DNA of 64,000 bases. Origin: CAVYWD01 sp963772225 (GTDB lineage Bacteria > Myxococcota > Myxococcia > Myxococcales > UBA5297). The notes under the pieces are model-generated. The model was not told where the DNA came from, did no database searches, and was given only the letters and a program-made list of their open reading frames with translations. Of this stretch, positions 10,453-19,951 are shown one piece after another. The stretch lies in contig CAVYWD010000002.1 of NCBI GenBank assembly GCA_963772225.1, positions 62,001-126,000 on the forward strand, written 5' to 3'. The stretch's first letter is position 1. Every line of letters starts with the position of its first letter. The position numbers and the translations under genes were made by a program.

Positions 10453-11748
10453 ATGAAGATCCTCTTCGTCTACCCGGCGTTCGAGCGCCACGCCCAGGCG
10501 CACCCTGAGCTGCTCCAGTGGGTGCCCTGCGACGAGTACCTGGGCCCGCCCTCGCTCGGCATCGCCAACATGGCGGCGGTGACGCCGCCCGACGTCGACA
10601 TCGACTTCGTCGACGACCGGCTGCGCGAGCCGAACGACCCGTTCCCCGAGTCGGACCTCGTCGCCATGTCCGTCTTCACGCCCGCGGCGACGCGGGCCTT
10701 CGAGCTGGCGGACCGCTTTCGCGCCGAGGGGCGCAAGGTGGTCATGGGCGGCATCTTCCCCACGCACATGCCGGACCTCGCGGCCGCCCACGCCGACGCC
10801 ATCGTCCTGGGCGAGGGCGACTTCGTCTGGCCGACGGTGGTGCGCGACGCGCAGCGCTCGGAGCTCAAGCCCCGCTACGACGGCACCGCCGGCGGCCCGC
10901 TCGAGACGCTTCCGAAGCCGCGGCTCGACCTCTACCACTCCAAGGAGAGCGACCGCTTCCGGCCGGACGACTACCCGTTCCAGACCCACCGCGGGTGCCC
11001 GCTGCGCTGCGACGCCTGCGCCGTCCCGGGGGTCACCGGCAAGGTGATGCGGTTCTTCGACGACCGCTACCTGCAAGAGACCGCGGACTTCTTCATCGAG
11101 CACGGCAAGAAGGCCTCGCTCACCGAGGACACGAGCTTCTTCCCCGGCGCGCGCCGCCGGTTCCGGGAGTTCCTCCGGTTTCTGCGCGAGTACCGCGGGG
11201 GCAAGTTCCGGGCGAGCTACATCGGCATCAGCATGCCGCTCATCCACAGCCTCGAGGACGAGTTCCTGGACGACGTGCGGAGCGCCGGCATCGACCGCTT
11301 CTACCTGGTCGGCGGCTTCGACCCCATCACCCGGGCCGCCTTTGGAAAGGGCGACCCCAAGGCCATGGAGAAGGCGGAGTCGGTCATTCGCCGCTGCCAC
11401 GACCGCGGCGTGGAGCCCTACACCTCGTTCCTGGTCGGCAACGACAGCGACGACGCGGCGGTCTTCGACCGGATGCTCGAGTTCGGCGAGCGGACCAAGC
11501 TCGAGAAGGCCGAGTTCGCCATCTTCACGCCCTATCCCGGCACGCCGGTCTGGAAGCGCCTGGAGGCCGAGGGGCGGATCATCGACCGCACCTGGAAGCA
11601 CTACAACGACGCCAACGTGGTCTTCCGGCCCAAGGCCTTCACCCCGGAGCGGCTGCTCGAGGGGTACCTCGGGCTCTGGAAGCAGTTCTATGCGCCGCGC
11701 CAGCAGATCCGCGACCTGGGCCACGACCGCCGCACCATTCAGTTCTAA
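10453..11748 (+). CDS. B12-binding radical SAM enzyme (BchE/HpnJ/HpnP-like)
   Basis: 431 residues. The N-terminal ~130 residues look like the cobalamin-binding Rossmann domain of class B radical SAM enzymes (MKILFVYPAF, PPSLGIANMA, VVMGGIFPTHMP, VLGEGD), lacking the classical DxHxxG lower-ligand motif as many of this class do. The radical SAM cluster motif is RGCPLRCDAC (CxxxCxxC), followed by a TIM-barrel region. Such enzymes methylate unactivated carbons or form C-C bonds. Here it is 8 nt after the ACP gene, so an acyl-ACP, long-chain base or derived lipid is the likely substrate; branching or methylation of the chain is a guess. Confidence 0.88.
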   Translation: MKILFVYPAFERHAQAHPELLQWVPCDEYLGPPSLGIANMAAVTPPDVDIDFVDDRLREPNDPFPESDLVAMSVFTPAATRAFELADRFRAEGRKVVMGGIFPTHMPDLAAAHADAIVLGEGDFVWPTVVRDAQRSELKPRYDGTAGGPLETLPKPRLDLYHSKESDRFRPDDYPFQTHRGCPLRCDACAVPGVTGKVMRFFDDRYLQETADFFIEHGKKASLTEDTSFFPGARRRFREFLRFLREYRGGKFRASYIGISMPLIHSLEDEFLDDVRSAGIDRFYLVGGFDPITRAAFGKGDPKAMEKAESVIRRCHDRGVEPYTSFLVGNDSDDAAVFDRMLEFGERTKLEKAEFAIFTPYPGTPVWKRLEAEGRIIDRTWKHYNDANVVFRPKAFTPERLLEGYLGLWKQFYAPRQQIRDLGHDRRTIQF

Positions 11749-11767
11749 GGGACGGGCCGCTACGACC

Positions 11768-13408
11768 ATGAGCGACGCGACCGAACGTTCCACCCCCACC
11801 GACCCGTTCCAGCGCGCCGAGGCGTCGTTCGCCGATCTGGTGGCTGGCCTTCCGCTGCCCGGTCGCGACTCCGACGAGGCGTCCATCGTCGAAAGCCTCA
11901 ACGCGACGGTCCAGCGCTTCGGCAAGGAGCGCATCGACTCCAACGCCATCGAGCGCGAGCACCGGATCCCGCGGTCGGTGCTCGACGAGGCGGCGCAGCT
12001 CGGGCTCCTCGGGCTCACCACTCCCGAGGAATACGGCGGCAGCGGGCTCTCGCTTCAGGCGACCTGCGGCGTCATCGAGCAGCTGTCCCGGTTCGATCGC
12101 TCGGTGGCGACGTCCATTGGGCTGCACAACGGCTTGGGCTTGCGCGGGCTGGTGCGTCACGGCGGCGCGCACCTGAAAGATCGCTACCTGCCGGACCTGG
12201 CGGCGGGCAAGCGCATCGCGGCCTTCGGGGCCACGGAGGCCAACGCCGGCTCCGACCTCGCCGCCATCCGCACCAGCGCTTTGCCCGACCCGGCGGACGC
12301 GGGCCGGCTGCGCCTCAATGGCGAGAAGGTCTTCATCACCAACGCGGCCTTCGCGGACGTCTTCACGGTGGTGGCCTACACGCCGGGGCTCGGCGGCAAG
12401 AAGAAGGGCCACAGCCTCGTCCTCGTCCCGCGGGACACGCAGGGCTTCAGCGTGGGCCGCGAGGAGGACAAGCTCGGCCTGCGCGGGTCGTCGACCGCCA
12501 CGCTGGTCTTCGACGGCGCCTCGGTGCCGGCCGACCACGTCATCGGCGAGCCGGGCAAGGGCATCGTCCTCATGCACCGGGTGCTCGCCTGGGGGCGCAC
12601 GCTCATGGCCGGCGGCTGCCTGGGCGGGGCCGGCGTCTCGCTCGACCTCGCGGTCCGGCACGTGACGACCCGAAAGCAATTCGGGCGAACGCTCAGCGAG
12701 TTCGAGCTCGTTCGCCAGCAGGTGGCGCGGGAGCGGGCGCGGCTCTACCTGGCGCAGTCGCTGGTGCGCGCCGCCGCCCGGATGTGCGACCAGTTGGAAG
12801 AGGGCGCCGCCTGGGAGACCGCGGCCGCCAAGGTCCTGTCCAGCGAGAGCGCCTGGCAGGTCATCGACACCTCCCTGCAGCTCCACGGCGGCGCGGGCTT
12901 CATCGAGGAGACAGGCGTCGCCCGGGCCCTGCGCGACTGCCGGGTGACCCGCATCTTCGAGGGGGCGAACGACCTCTTGCGCATGAGCCTCGCCACCGAG
13001 GCCATGACCTGGCCCACCGCGCAGATCGCCGGCTTGCCGCCGCTGGGGCCGCGCCTCTCGGAGCCCCTGCGCGACTGCGCCGCCCTGGTCGAGGCCGACC
13101 GGGCGGAGCTCGTCGCGAGCATCGGCGAGCTGCGGCGGGAGCACGGGATGAAGGTGGTCGAGCGCCAGGCGGCGCTCGCGCGCGTCGGCGACATGGCCAT
13201 GTTTCTCTACGCGTCGGTGGCGACCCTTTTGAGGACCGAGGGCGTCGTCCGCTCCGCGGGGACCGCCGCGCCGGAGGTGGACCTGGCGGTGGCCGCCTGC
13301 GACGAGGCGCACCAGGCCTTTCGGGCGGCGAGCGCGCGCCTGAAGAAGAATGCCGATTCGACCTGCGACCGCATCGCCCGGCGCGAATGGGAGCGGGTGA
13401 ATTTCTAA
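11768..13408 (+). CDS. Acyl-CoA (or acyl-ACP) dehydrogenase
   Basis: 546-residue flavoprotein of the acyl-CoA dehydrogenase family. It shows GLTTPEEYGGSG, FGATEANAGSD, the FAD-binding region, GLRGSSTA, ITRKQFGR-like TTRKQFGRTLSEF and LQLHGGAGFIEE followed by RDCRVTRIFEGANDLLR. The C-terminal extension after ~430 is longer than minimal members, as in VLCAD/ACAD9-like forms. It follows the radical SAM gene by 19 nt. A role in desaturating the acyl chain carried by the neighbouring ACP is plausible but not shown. Confidence 0.9.
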   Translation: MSDATERSTPTDPFQRAEASFADLVAGLPLPGRDSDEASIVESLNATVQRFGKERIDSNAIEREHRIPRSVLDEAAQLGLLGLTTPEEYGGSGLSLQATCGVIEQLSRFDRSVATSIGLHNGLGLRGLVRHGGAHLKDRYLPDLAAGKRIAAFGATEANAGSDLAAIRTSALPDPADAGRLRLNGEKVFITNAAFADVFTVVAYTPGLGGKKKGHSLVLVPRDTQGFSVGREEDKLGLRGSSTATLVFDGASVPADHVIGEPGKGIVLMHRVLAWGRTLMAGGCLGGAGVSLDLAVRHVTTRKQFGRTLSEFELVRQQVARERARLYLAQSLVRAAARMCDQLEEGAAWETAAAKVLSSESAWQVIDTSLQLHGGAGFIEETGVARALRDCRVTRIFEGANDLLRMSLATEAMTWPTAQIAGLPPLGPRLSEPLRDCAALVEADRAELVASIGELRREHGMKVVERQAALARVGDMAMFLYASVATLLRTEGVVRSAGTAAPEVDLAVAACDEAHQAFRAASARLKKNADSTCDRIARREWERVNF

Positions 13409-13514
13409 CGGCGATGATGAGACCTGATCGATTCGCGCTCGAGCCGGCGATGCCGGCTTTTGCGCACCTTGGGGCCGTCGCCCCGAGCGATTCAACCGGC
13501 AGGAGGCCAATGCC

Positions 13515-14705
13515 ATGATGGATAAGTTCCAGGACCGCTTTGCGCAGACCCTCGCCCCCATCTACGCCATTCGCGAGGCGGGGACCTACCACTACGGCCG
13601 GACCGTCTCGTCCTCTTCCAGCGCCACGGTGACCATCGGCGGGAGGGAGGTCATCAATTTCATCTCCAACAATTACTTGGGATTCTCGGTCCACCCGAAG
13701 GTGGTGGAGGCGTGCGCCGAGGCGGCGCGCAAGTACGGCACCGGCATGTGCGGCTCGCCGCTCGCGTGCGGTACCACCGAGATCCACGTCAAGCTCGCCG
13801 AACGGCTCGCGGCTTGGGTCGGCATGCCGGCGGCGATGATCTTCGCGAGCGGCTACAAAGCGCTGGCAGGGACCATCTCCGGCATGGTTGGCAAAGGCGA
13901 CTGCGTCATCCTCGACAGCCTGGCCCACCGCAGCATCGTCGACGGGGCGCGGCTGTCCGGGGCGGAGGTCCGCGTCTTCACGCACAACAACATGGAAGAC
14001 CTGGCGGAGGTGCTCGAGCGGTGCGCCAAGTTCGAGCGGCGGCTCATCGCCGTGGACTCGGTCTACAGCATGGAAGGCGACCTCGCCGACCTGCCGAGCC
14101 TGAGCAAGCTGGCGCGCGAGCAGAGCGCGGCGCTGTTGCTCGACGAGGCGCACTCGCTGGGCGTGATGGGGGACCACGGGGGCGGCCTGATGGAGCACTT
14201 CCACCTGCCGGGCAGCGCGGACCTCGCCGCCGGCACCTTCAGCAAGTTCGGCGGATCCATTGGCGGGTGGGCGGTGGGGCCCCAAGACGCCATCGACTAC
14301 TTGAAGCACGTCTCGTCGCCCTACGTCTTCTCGTCGTCGCTGCCGCCGCCGCTCGCCGCGGGCATCCTGATGGCCTTCGACGTGTTCGAGCAGGAGCCGC
14401 AGTGGCACGCGGCGCTCCGGGAGAACACGCGGTTCTTCATTGCGGCGCTCAAGGATGCCGGGTTCAACACCGGGAAGTCCCAGACGCCGGTGGTGCCCAT
14501 CTTCGTCGGCGACACCATGAAAACCATGATGTTCAACCACCTCGCCTTCCAGGCCGGCGTCTACGCCTCACCGGTGCTGGCGCCGGCGGTGCCGCCGAAG
14601 CGGACGATGCTCAGGCTCGGCGTCATGGCGCGGCACACCCGCGAGCACCTGGAGCGGGCGGTGGAGATTCTCAAGAAGGTCGGCAAGGAGGTCGGGGTTA
14701 TCTGA
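13515..14705 (+). CDS. Alpha-oxoamine synthase, serine palmitoyltransferase-like
   Basis: 396-residue PLP enzyme of the AOS family (SPT, KBL, BioF, ALAS), which condenses an acyl thioester with an amino acid with loss of CO2. Hallmarks are FISNNYLGFS, GTGMCGSPLACGTTEIHVKL split over the substrate-binding loop, DEAHSLG and the PLP lysine in TFSKFGGSIGG. The C-terminal PVLAPAVPPKRTMLRLGVM segment resembles bacterial SPT better than BioF or KBL. AGGAGG precedes ATG 13515 by 8 nt. No bio genes are adjacent; an ACP and acyl-ACP ligase are, favouring 3-ketosphinganine-type chemistry. Confidence 0.87.
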   Translation: MMDKFQDRFAQTLAPIYAIREAGTYHYGRTVSSSSSATVTIGGREVINFISNNYLGFSVHPKVVEACAEAARKYGTGMCGSPLACGTTEIHVKLAERLAAWVGMPAAMIFASGYKALAGTISGMVGKGDCVILDSLAHRSIVDGARLSGAEVRVFTHNNMEDLAEVLERCAKFERRLIAVDSVYSMEGDLADLPSLSKLAREQSAALLLDEAHSLGVMGDHGGGLMEHFHLPGSADLAAGTFSKFGGSIGGWAVGPQDAIDYLKHVSSPYVFSSSLPPPLAAGILMAFDVFEQEPQWHAALRENTRFFIAALKDAGFNTGKSQTPVVPIFVGDTMKTMMFNHLAFQAGVYASPVLAPAVPPKRTMLRLGVMARHTREHLERAVEILKKVGKEVGVI

Positions 14706-15216
14706 TCGGGGCGTCGCCGGTCGCGGGTGACGGCCTCTGACGTTCGCGCTGGATCGATGCGTTGGAGGTTGCGTCCGACTGGCAGATGAGCGGCGGAGGA
14801 ACAGGGAAGGAGTGGCAGACGGGGTCGACCGGTCCGCAAAGGTCGCCTCGAATGGGCCAGAATAGGGCTCCGAGTTTCGCGTCGGAGGCCGTGCCTTTCG
14901 AGGTGCCGCCTCCGACGCTGACTGGGGATCGGGCTCGACTCTAAATCAATCGTGTCGAGTGAAGCACGGTCTTCGCCCGGTCGAGCCGGCTGCAGCATGT
15001 CCGCTTCAAGGCCTTGAAGTGGGTTTGAAGGTGGAGTATTCATTCGAACCGCCTGAAGGCTTGATGCCGGTAACACAACGGTGATTTGCGCAGTGTGCGC
15101 GAAGGAGGTCCCTGGGCTCTCCTGGGATGCGTGATTCAGGCGCCGGCGCCGGTTGCGCCGACCGTGTTCGTTCAGTCTTCGCAGTGAGCAGAAGAAAGGG
15201 AGAGGGTGATAGCGCG
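14706..15216. other. Intergenic region
   Basis: 511 bases between the lipid operon and a small lipoprotein gene. No open frame in it resembles a known protein and no strong hairpin terminator was found. AAAGGGAGAGGG before 15217 is the ribosome site of the next gene. Confidence 0.4.
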
Positions 15217-15450
15217 ATGGACTCGATTCGAAGGACTTTGGCAGTTGTTTCGGTAGGGGCGATGTGCTGCTGGCAGGTGGGCTGCGGAGGGCCGGCTTCA
15301 GAAGGCTCTGGCGGCACATTGTCGAACGCCGAGATGGAAATGGTGAGCGAAGACGCAGGTGTTTCCGTCGATGGAGGGGATGGGGGCCCTCGCTGGGTGG
15401 ATGACTCGACGGATTGCTCTTTGTGCCACAACCCCGACCCTGGCACTTGA
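15217..15450 (+). CDS. Small lipoprotein with a lone CxxCH motif
   Basis: 77 residues. A signal peptide ends with a lipobox-like WQVGC, then a Ser/Gly/Asp-rich stretch, and the protein stops shortly after CSLCHNPDPG. CxxCH is the c-type heme attachment motif, but one motif near the terminus of so short a protein could be chance, or the start of a truncated cytochrome. The reading frame does not continue as a cytochrome after the stop. The start is chosen for the purine-rich ribosome site. Function unknown. Confidence 0.55.
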   Translation: MDSIRRTLAVVSVGAMCCWQVGCGGPASEGSGGTLSNAEMEMVSEDAGVSVDGGDGGPRWVDDSTDCSLCHNPDPGT

Positions 15451-15640
15451 CGCGACGGCGGAAGCTCGGCTATCGGACCGAGTGGGTTCCCGTGAGCCGT
15501 GCTCGCCCGCAACTTCGGCGCCGCCGCCACCACCAACTCGCGGAACCCAAGGGCGAACATAGTCGTGTGGCGGGGCCGAATATGAAGGCGCTTGCCTTAG
15601 TCCCTTCGGCGCGAAATCTTGCGCAGGATGGCAAAGACTT

Positions 15641-15698
15641 CAGGCTCCAGACCCCGGGCTCCAGGAAAGCAGTACCTGAAGCCGGGGTCTGGAGCCTG
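15641..15698. repeat. 17-bp inverted repeat between convergent genes
   Basis: CAGGCTCCAGACCCCGG at 15641-15657 is repeated as its exact reverse complement at 15682-15698, with a 24-nt spacer that itself contains GGCTCCAGG. It lies in the ~395-nt gap between the small lipoprotein and the convergent kinase gene and could be a bidirectional terminator or a dispersed repeat. The rest of the gap holds no recognisable gene. Confidence 0.6.
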
Positions 15699-15845
15699 GA
15701 GCCTAGGGCAACCCTCGTTGGTTCCGGCTCGGCCGGGCTAGGCATGTCGGCTCGGGAGCGTCGAAGCTCGCCGGGCCTGCCTGGACACGAATGAGCTGCC
15801 AGCAACGAGCGGACGGGGGAGCGGTCCGCCCGGCTCGATTGGGCC

Positions 15846-18800
15846 TTACTTCTGCGCGGTGTGCAGTCCAGCGAGAAACCGGTCCGCCTCGCGAACCTTC
15901 GCCGTTCGGCGGCTGGCGGCGAACCAACGCTGTGCCTCGGCGGCCAAGGTGCGCGCTCGCTCGGATTCGGCTGCAGGCAGGGCGCGGGCGAGCGCAAAGC
16001 GCGTCGAGGCCAGGTTCTGCGGCGGGAGGTGGGCGCCATCCCCCAGGGCCATGGCGCGCTCCAGGCGGGCGAGGGCGTCGTTGCGAAGGCCTCGGGCGAG
16101 CTCGCACTCCGCCAGGCCGGTGAGCAGCGGCACCTCGACCCTCTCGTCCGGCGGCTCTTTGGAGAGCACGGCGAGCGCGTTCTCCAGGCGCTGCCGGGCG
16201 AGGTCGACCTTGCCGAGCTTGCGGTAGGCCTCAGCGACGTTCCCGAGGGCTTCCGCCGTCATCGACGGAAACGTCCGGGCGACATATTCGCCATGCTCGA
16301 TGCCGCTTCGAGTGTCACCGGAAAGCACCTCGAGCACTGCCAGCATATGCAATGTTTCTCCGAGATTGGGGTGATGCTCGCCCAGGCTCTTTCGGCGGAT
16401 CGCGAGCGCGCTATCGAAGGCCTCTTTCGCTCCGCGGAAATCGCCGTGGTCGAGCCGAGCTTCCCCCAGGTTGTGGAGGAAGTTCGCCTGAAACGGATGG
16501 TCAGAAGGGAGCGCTCGGGCTCCGAGCGCCACCACGCGCTCCGCGATGGCGCAGGCCTCGTCTAGGTGGCCCTCCTTCCGCGCGATCCCGCCCATCACAT
16601 CGAGTGCATTGGCGACGTCGCGATGCTCGGTGCCGAGCAGTCGCTCGTAGATGGCGAGGGCGCGCTTGATATAGCCGGAGGCCTCGCCTGGCAAATGGGC
16701 ATTGAGGCTCACGATGGCCAGGTTGTAGAGCGTCGCGCCCACCAAGACATGCTCTGGGCCATAGAGCCTCTCTCGGATGGAGAGCGCCTCGCGGAGCGCC
16801 CGCCGGCTCGCCTCATGCGACCGCTCGTAAGCGGCGATGATGGCGACGTGGCTGAGAAGTCGCGCTTCCTGCTCGCGCCCAATCAGCCCCGAGCGCGTGA
16901 CGCTGGCCCGAGCCAACTGTTCCCAGCGGTGCGCCTCCGCGAAGCGTTGGAGGCGGGGCCCCAAGACCCTCACGAGCTCGACGCTGGCTTCGGCGACCAG
17001 GGCGTCTTGCCCCAGAGCCATAGCCTGGGTGACCGCTTGGAACAGGTTGGTTTCTGCCGTCGAGTAGTCTCCGGCGTCGTCGTGGAGCATGCCGAGGAGG
17101 ACCAGGGCTTCGATTCGCGCGGACTCGAGCTGGAGCGTTCCCGCGTCTCGCTCGATTTCCTTGGCCAGCAGGAGCCCCGGCTCCGCGGCCTTCACGAGGT
17201 GATCGGCCCGCGCCTCGGCGAGCTTGTGGCGGAGCTCCTCAAGGCGCTTTCGCTTGGCTTCGTCCTCCGGGATGGCCTGTCCGCCGAGCGCGGCCGGGTT
17301 CGCGCACTCGAAGAGGTCGGGCAGGCCCTCCGCGGCCTTCACCGCATTCGGAACGAGCGCTGCGCCGCCCGCGGAGAGCTGGCGCACCAGGGCATCGAAG
17401 TCCATCCAGCGGCGGTCCAGGCAGCGCATCTTCAGGTCCATGACCGCGGCCGGTTGCTCGGCGAAGACCCGCGTCGCCCGGCACGCCTCGGTTCGCGCCT
17501 TCGCCCACGCCTGCGCCCACTGGTCGAGCGTTCGCGCCGCGGACTGGAAGGCGATCTCCGATTGCGGCGCCCCCGTCGCCGCGAACGAGGCCCGCATGCT
17601 CTGCCGCTTCGCCTCGTCCCAGGTGCCCGCGAGGAAGCGTTCCGCGCCCGCGCACTGCCGCTCGGGCTCGCCCCGGGCCCAGAGCGCGATCGCCGCCAGG
17701 GCGGCGACTCCCGCTGCCGCCGCCGAGCCCGCGGCCCAGCGCCGCACGGGGTGCAGGGGGACGCGAGACAGGGCGGTCAGCGCCCCTTCCATCGACGCGA
17801 ACCGCCGGTTCGGATCCGCTGCGAGGCCGACGAGCAAGAGGCGCCGCAGCCGCTTGGGAACCCCTCTCTCCGAAGGCGCCGGGCGCAGCTCGTTGCGCTG
17901 GGCCGCCTGAAGCTGAGCCTGGGGCGTCCGCCCCTCGAACGGCCGCACGCCGTAGAGGCCCTCGTAGAGCGAGACGAAGAAGCTGAACTGATCGGACAGA
18001 GGCCCCAGCTCGCTTCGGAGCGCCTCGGGAGCGATGTACCCGGCAGTCCCCAAGAGCGCCCCGGTCTGCGTGGACGGTGCCCCCGGCCCATCGCTCGAGC
18101 CAGCCCCGGGAAGCGCGCCGCCGGGGCGGGCCTCCGGGCTCGCTTCCGGCAGCGCCTGGGCGCGCGCCAGGCCGAAGTCCGTCACCCGGACGCGCCCGTC
18201 CTCGCCGACGAGGACGTTGTCGGGCTTGAAGTCGCGGTGGATGAGCCCCGCGCGATGCGCCGCCGCAAGCCCCTCGCCGGCGGCGCGGAACACCGCCAGG
18301 GTCTCCCGCCAGTCGCGCGGCTCGTCCAGCCATTGGCGGAGCGTGTGGCCGCGCACGTACTCCATGGAGATGAAGACCTCGCCCTCGAGCTCGCCGGCGT
18401 CGTGGACCGTGAGGACGTTCGGGTGCGAGAGGCGGGCCATCGCCTGGGCCTCGCGGAGCAGGCGAGCGCGCGCCGAAATCGGCAGGTCCGCCTCGCGCGA
18501 CCGCAGGCGCTTCAGCGCGACGTTCCGGTCGAGCTTGGGGTCGTAGGCGAGCAGCACCTCGCCCATTCCCCCTCGGCCCAGGGGCTCGATGACGAAGTAG
18601 CGCCCGAAGGAGCCGCGGGCTTGCGACGGCTCGAGGGCCCCTCCCGGCTCGGCGACCGAGGCAGAGCGGGCGGCGGCGCGGGCCGACTCGGCGGTGGCGC
18701 TCGCCAGCAGCGCCGCGACCCGGCGGCACTGGGCGCAGCCGTCGAGGTGCGCGTGAGCCTGCGCGAGCTCCTCGGCGCCGAGCGTGCCCTGGGCGAAGCC

Positions 18801-18848
18801 TTGCAAGGCGTTCTCGTCGAGGCAGGGCATCGGGGGCTCAATCGGCAA
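15846..18848 (-). CDS. Ser/Thr protein kinase with N-terminal zinc-finger-like segment and TPR repeats
   Basis: ~1000 residues. An N-terminal HxxxCxxC (HLDGCAQC, about 35-41) resembles the anti-sigma zf-HC2 motif. The kinase domain (~85-350) has the P-loop GRGGMGEV at 91-98, Lys113, HRD at 204-206 and DFG at 224-226, so it looks active. A single Ala-rich transmembrane segment lies at about 367-390. The rest is helical with TPR-like units typical of Myxococcales STPK-TPR proteins. The gene overlaps the end of the sigma-factor gene upstream, implying coupled expression. The zinc-finger-like start plus overlap suggests the kinase may bind and control that sigma factor. Confidence 0.9.
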   Translation of the reverse strand: MPIEPPMPCLDENALQGFAQGTLGAEELAQAHAHLDGCAQCRRVAALLASATAESARAAARSASVAEPGGALEPSQARGSFGRYFVIEPLGRGGMGEVLLAYDPKLDRNVALKRLRSREADLPISARARLLREAQAMARLSHPNVLTVHDAGELEGEVFISMEYVRGHTLRQWLDEPRDWRETLAVFRAAGEGLAAAHRAGLIHRDFKPDNVLVGEDGRVRVTDFGLARAQALPEASPEARPGGALPGAGSSDGPGAPSTQTGALLGTAGYIAPEALRSELGPLSDQFSFFVSLYEGLYGVRPFEGRTPQAQLQAAQRNELRPAPSERGVPKRLRRLLLVGLAADPNRRFASMEGALTALSRVPLHPVRRWAAGSAAAAGVAALAAIALWARGEPERQCAGAERFLAGTWDEAKRQSMRASFAATGAPQSEIAFQSAARTLDQWAQAWAKARTEACRATRVFAEQPAAVMDLKMRCLDRRWMDFDALVRQLSAGGAALVPNAVKAAEGLPDLFECANPAALGGQAIPEDEAKRKRLEELRHKLAEARADHLVKAAEPGLLLAKEIERDAGTLQLESARIEALVLLGMLHDDAGDYSTAETNLFQAVTQAMALGQDALVAEASVELVRVLGPRLQRFAEAHRWEQLARASVTRSGLIGREQEARLLSHVAIIAAYERSHEASRRALREALSIRERLYGPEHVLVGATLYNLAIVSLNAHLPGEASGYIKRALAIYERLLGTEHRDVANALDVMGGIARKEGHLDEACAIAERVVALGARALPSDHPFQANFLHNLGEARLDHGDFRGAKEAFDSALAIRRKSLGEHHPNLGETLHMLAVLEVLSGDTRSGIEHGEYVARTFPSMTAEALGNVAEAYRKLGKVDLARQRLENALAVLSKEPPDERVEVPLLTGLAECELARGLRNDALARLERAMALGDGAHLPPQNLASTRFALARALPAAESERARTLAAEAQRWFAASRRTAKVREADRFLAGLHTAQK

Positions 18849-19743
18849 GAAAGGAGAGGCTCAGGTCCATTCCGCTTTGGAGCAGTCGGAGCGCGCTGTC
18901 CAGGGCGCCGCCGCAAAGCCCGGCTCGGTCGACGAGATAACCGCGCGTCTCCTGGAGCAACATCTCCCGGATTCGGTTGACACGGCGGGCCACGGTCGAG
19001 CGGTGGATCTGGAACATCGTCGCGAGCCGGTCGATGCTCAGCCCTTCGACCAAGTGCAGGCGCATCAGATTTCGCTCTTCGGCGCTGAGCGAGCCGAACG
19101 CGTGGCTGAGCGCACTGCGGAGGTGAGACCGGAGCTCGCCGTTCGCCAGGTCCGCCTCGGGGTCCGCCGCGCCGGCGATGAGGTCGGCCTCAATGGCCGA
19201 GTCCAGCCTCTGCTCGCGCCAGTGCGCGCCGCGCAGGCTCAGCGCCGTGCGCAAGGCGGCCGCTCGAAGCCACCCCATCAGAGAGCCGCGCCCGGCGTAG
19301 CCGACGATGCGCGGGGGCCCGCCGTGTTCGGGAGAGAAGAGCTTGCGCCGCAGCAACTGCAGGACCTCGTCGGCGAACGCGGGCGAGCCGTCGACCCGAG
19401 CCAGCGCCCGCGGAAGCTGCGCCATGTAGCGCGACTCCATCAGCGAAAGCGCGACGGCATCGCCGCGAGAGCAGGCGAAAGCGAGGAAGAGGTCGCTCAC
19501 GCAGAGCTGGGGCAAGAGCTCACGGGTCGGCGCGCTCGAGCCCATTCGCTCCTTCAAGTACCGCGCGAACGTCGGGCCGTCGACGCGAACGCCAGGCCAA
19601 CGCGCGCGGGCGTCCTCAAGCCTTTCGGGCAGCGGGTCGCCTCCGTTGGGTGCACCCTGGAGCGGCAAGTCCCCGAATCCCTCAGCGCCCAGTCGCGCAG
19701 CCAAGCCATCGCCGTTGTTCTCGGGTGGAGGAGCTCGTTGCAT
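18838..19743 (-). CDS. RNA polymerase sigma-70-family factor, Myxococcales type
   Basis: 301 residues. The C-terminal half has ECF-like region 2 (WLRAAALRTALS) and region 4 (FGSLSAEERNLMRLHLVEGLSIDRLATMF split by a helix-turn-helix, IHRSTVARRVNRIRE). The ~100-residue N-terminal extension fits the Myxococcales-specific sigma subfamily that is usually encoded with a Ser/Thr kinase. The stop overlaps the start of the kinase gene. It probably directs RNA polymerase to a stress or development regulon; the regulon is not identifiable here. Confidence 0.87.
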   Translation of the reverse strand: MQRAPPPENNGDGLAARLGAEGFGDLPLQGAPNGGDPLPERLEDARARWPGVRVDGPTFARYLKERMGSSAPTRELLPQLCVSDLFLAFACSRGDAVALSLMESRYMAQLPRALARVDGSPAFADEVLQLLRRKLFSPEHGGPPRIVGYAGRGSLMGWLRAAALRTALSLRGAHWREQRLDSAIEADLIAGAADPEADLANGELRSHLRSALSHAFGSLSAEERNLMRLHLVEGLSIDRLATMFQIHRSTVARRVNRIREMLLQETRGYLVDRAGLCGGALDSALRLLQSGMDLSLSFLAD

Positions 19744-19951
19744 TCTCGCCTCGGGGCACGGTTAGGCCTTGCGCGGTTGAAATCGCGAGAATCGCTCGCG
19801 CACGACCGGAAACCGGAGGTGTTGTCGGCGAGCCGACATGGCCATCGCCGCAATACAGCTCGTGGGAGCACGGTCGGTGGAATACTACTGCGACGGCGCC
19901 GAAGGTGAAATGCATCTTGAGACAAAGAAAGGGGACTCGCCGTCGTGCGAC

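Noticed and set aside
13515..14705. 8-amino-7-oxononanoate synthase (bioF) assignment
   Set aside because: No biotin genes nearby and the C-terminal segment and operon partners fit SPT better; family-level alignment would be needed to be certain.
16566..18980. Long plus-strand frame opposite the kinase
   Set aside because: Shadow of the kinase/TPR coding sequence without recognisable features.
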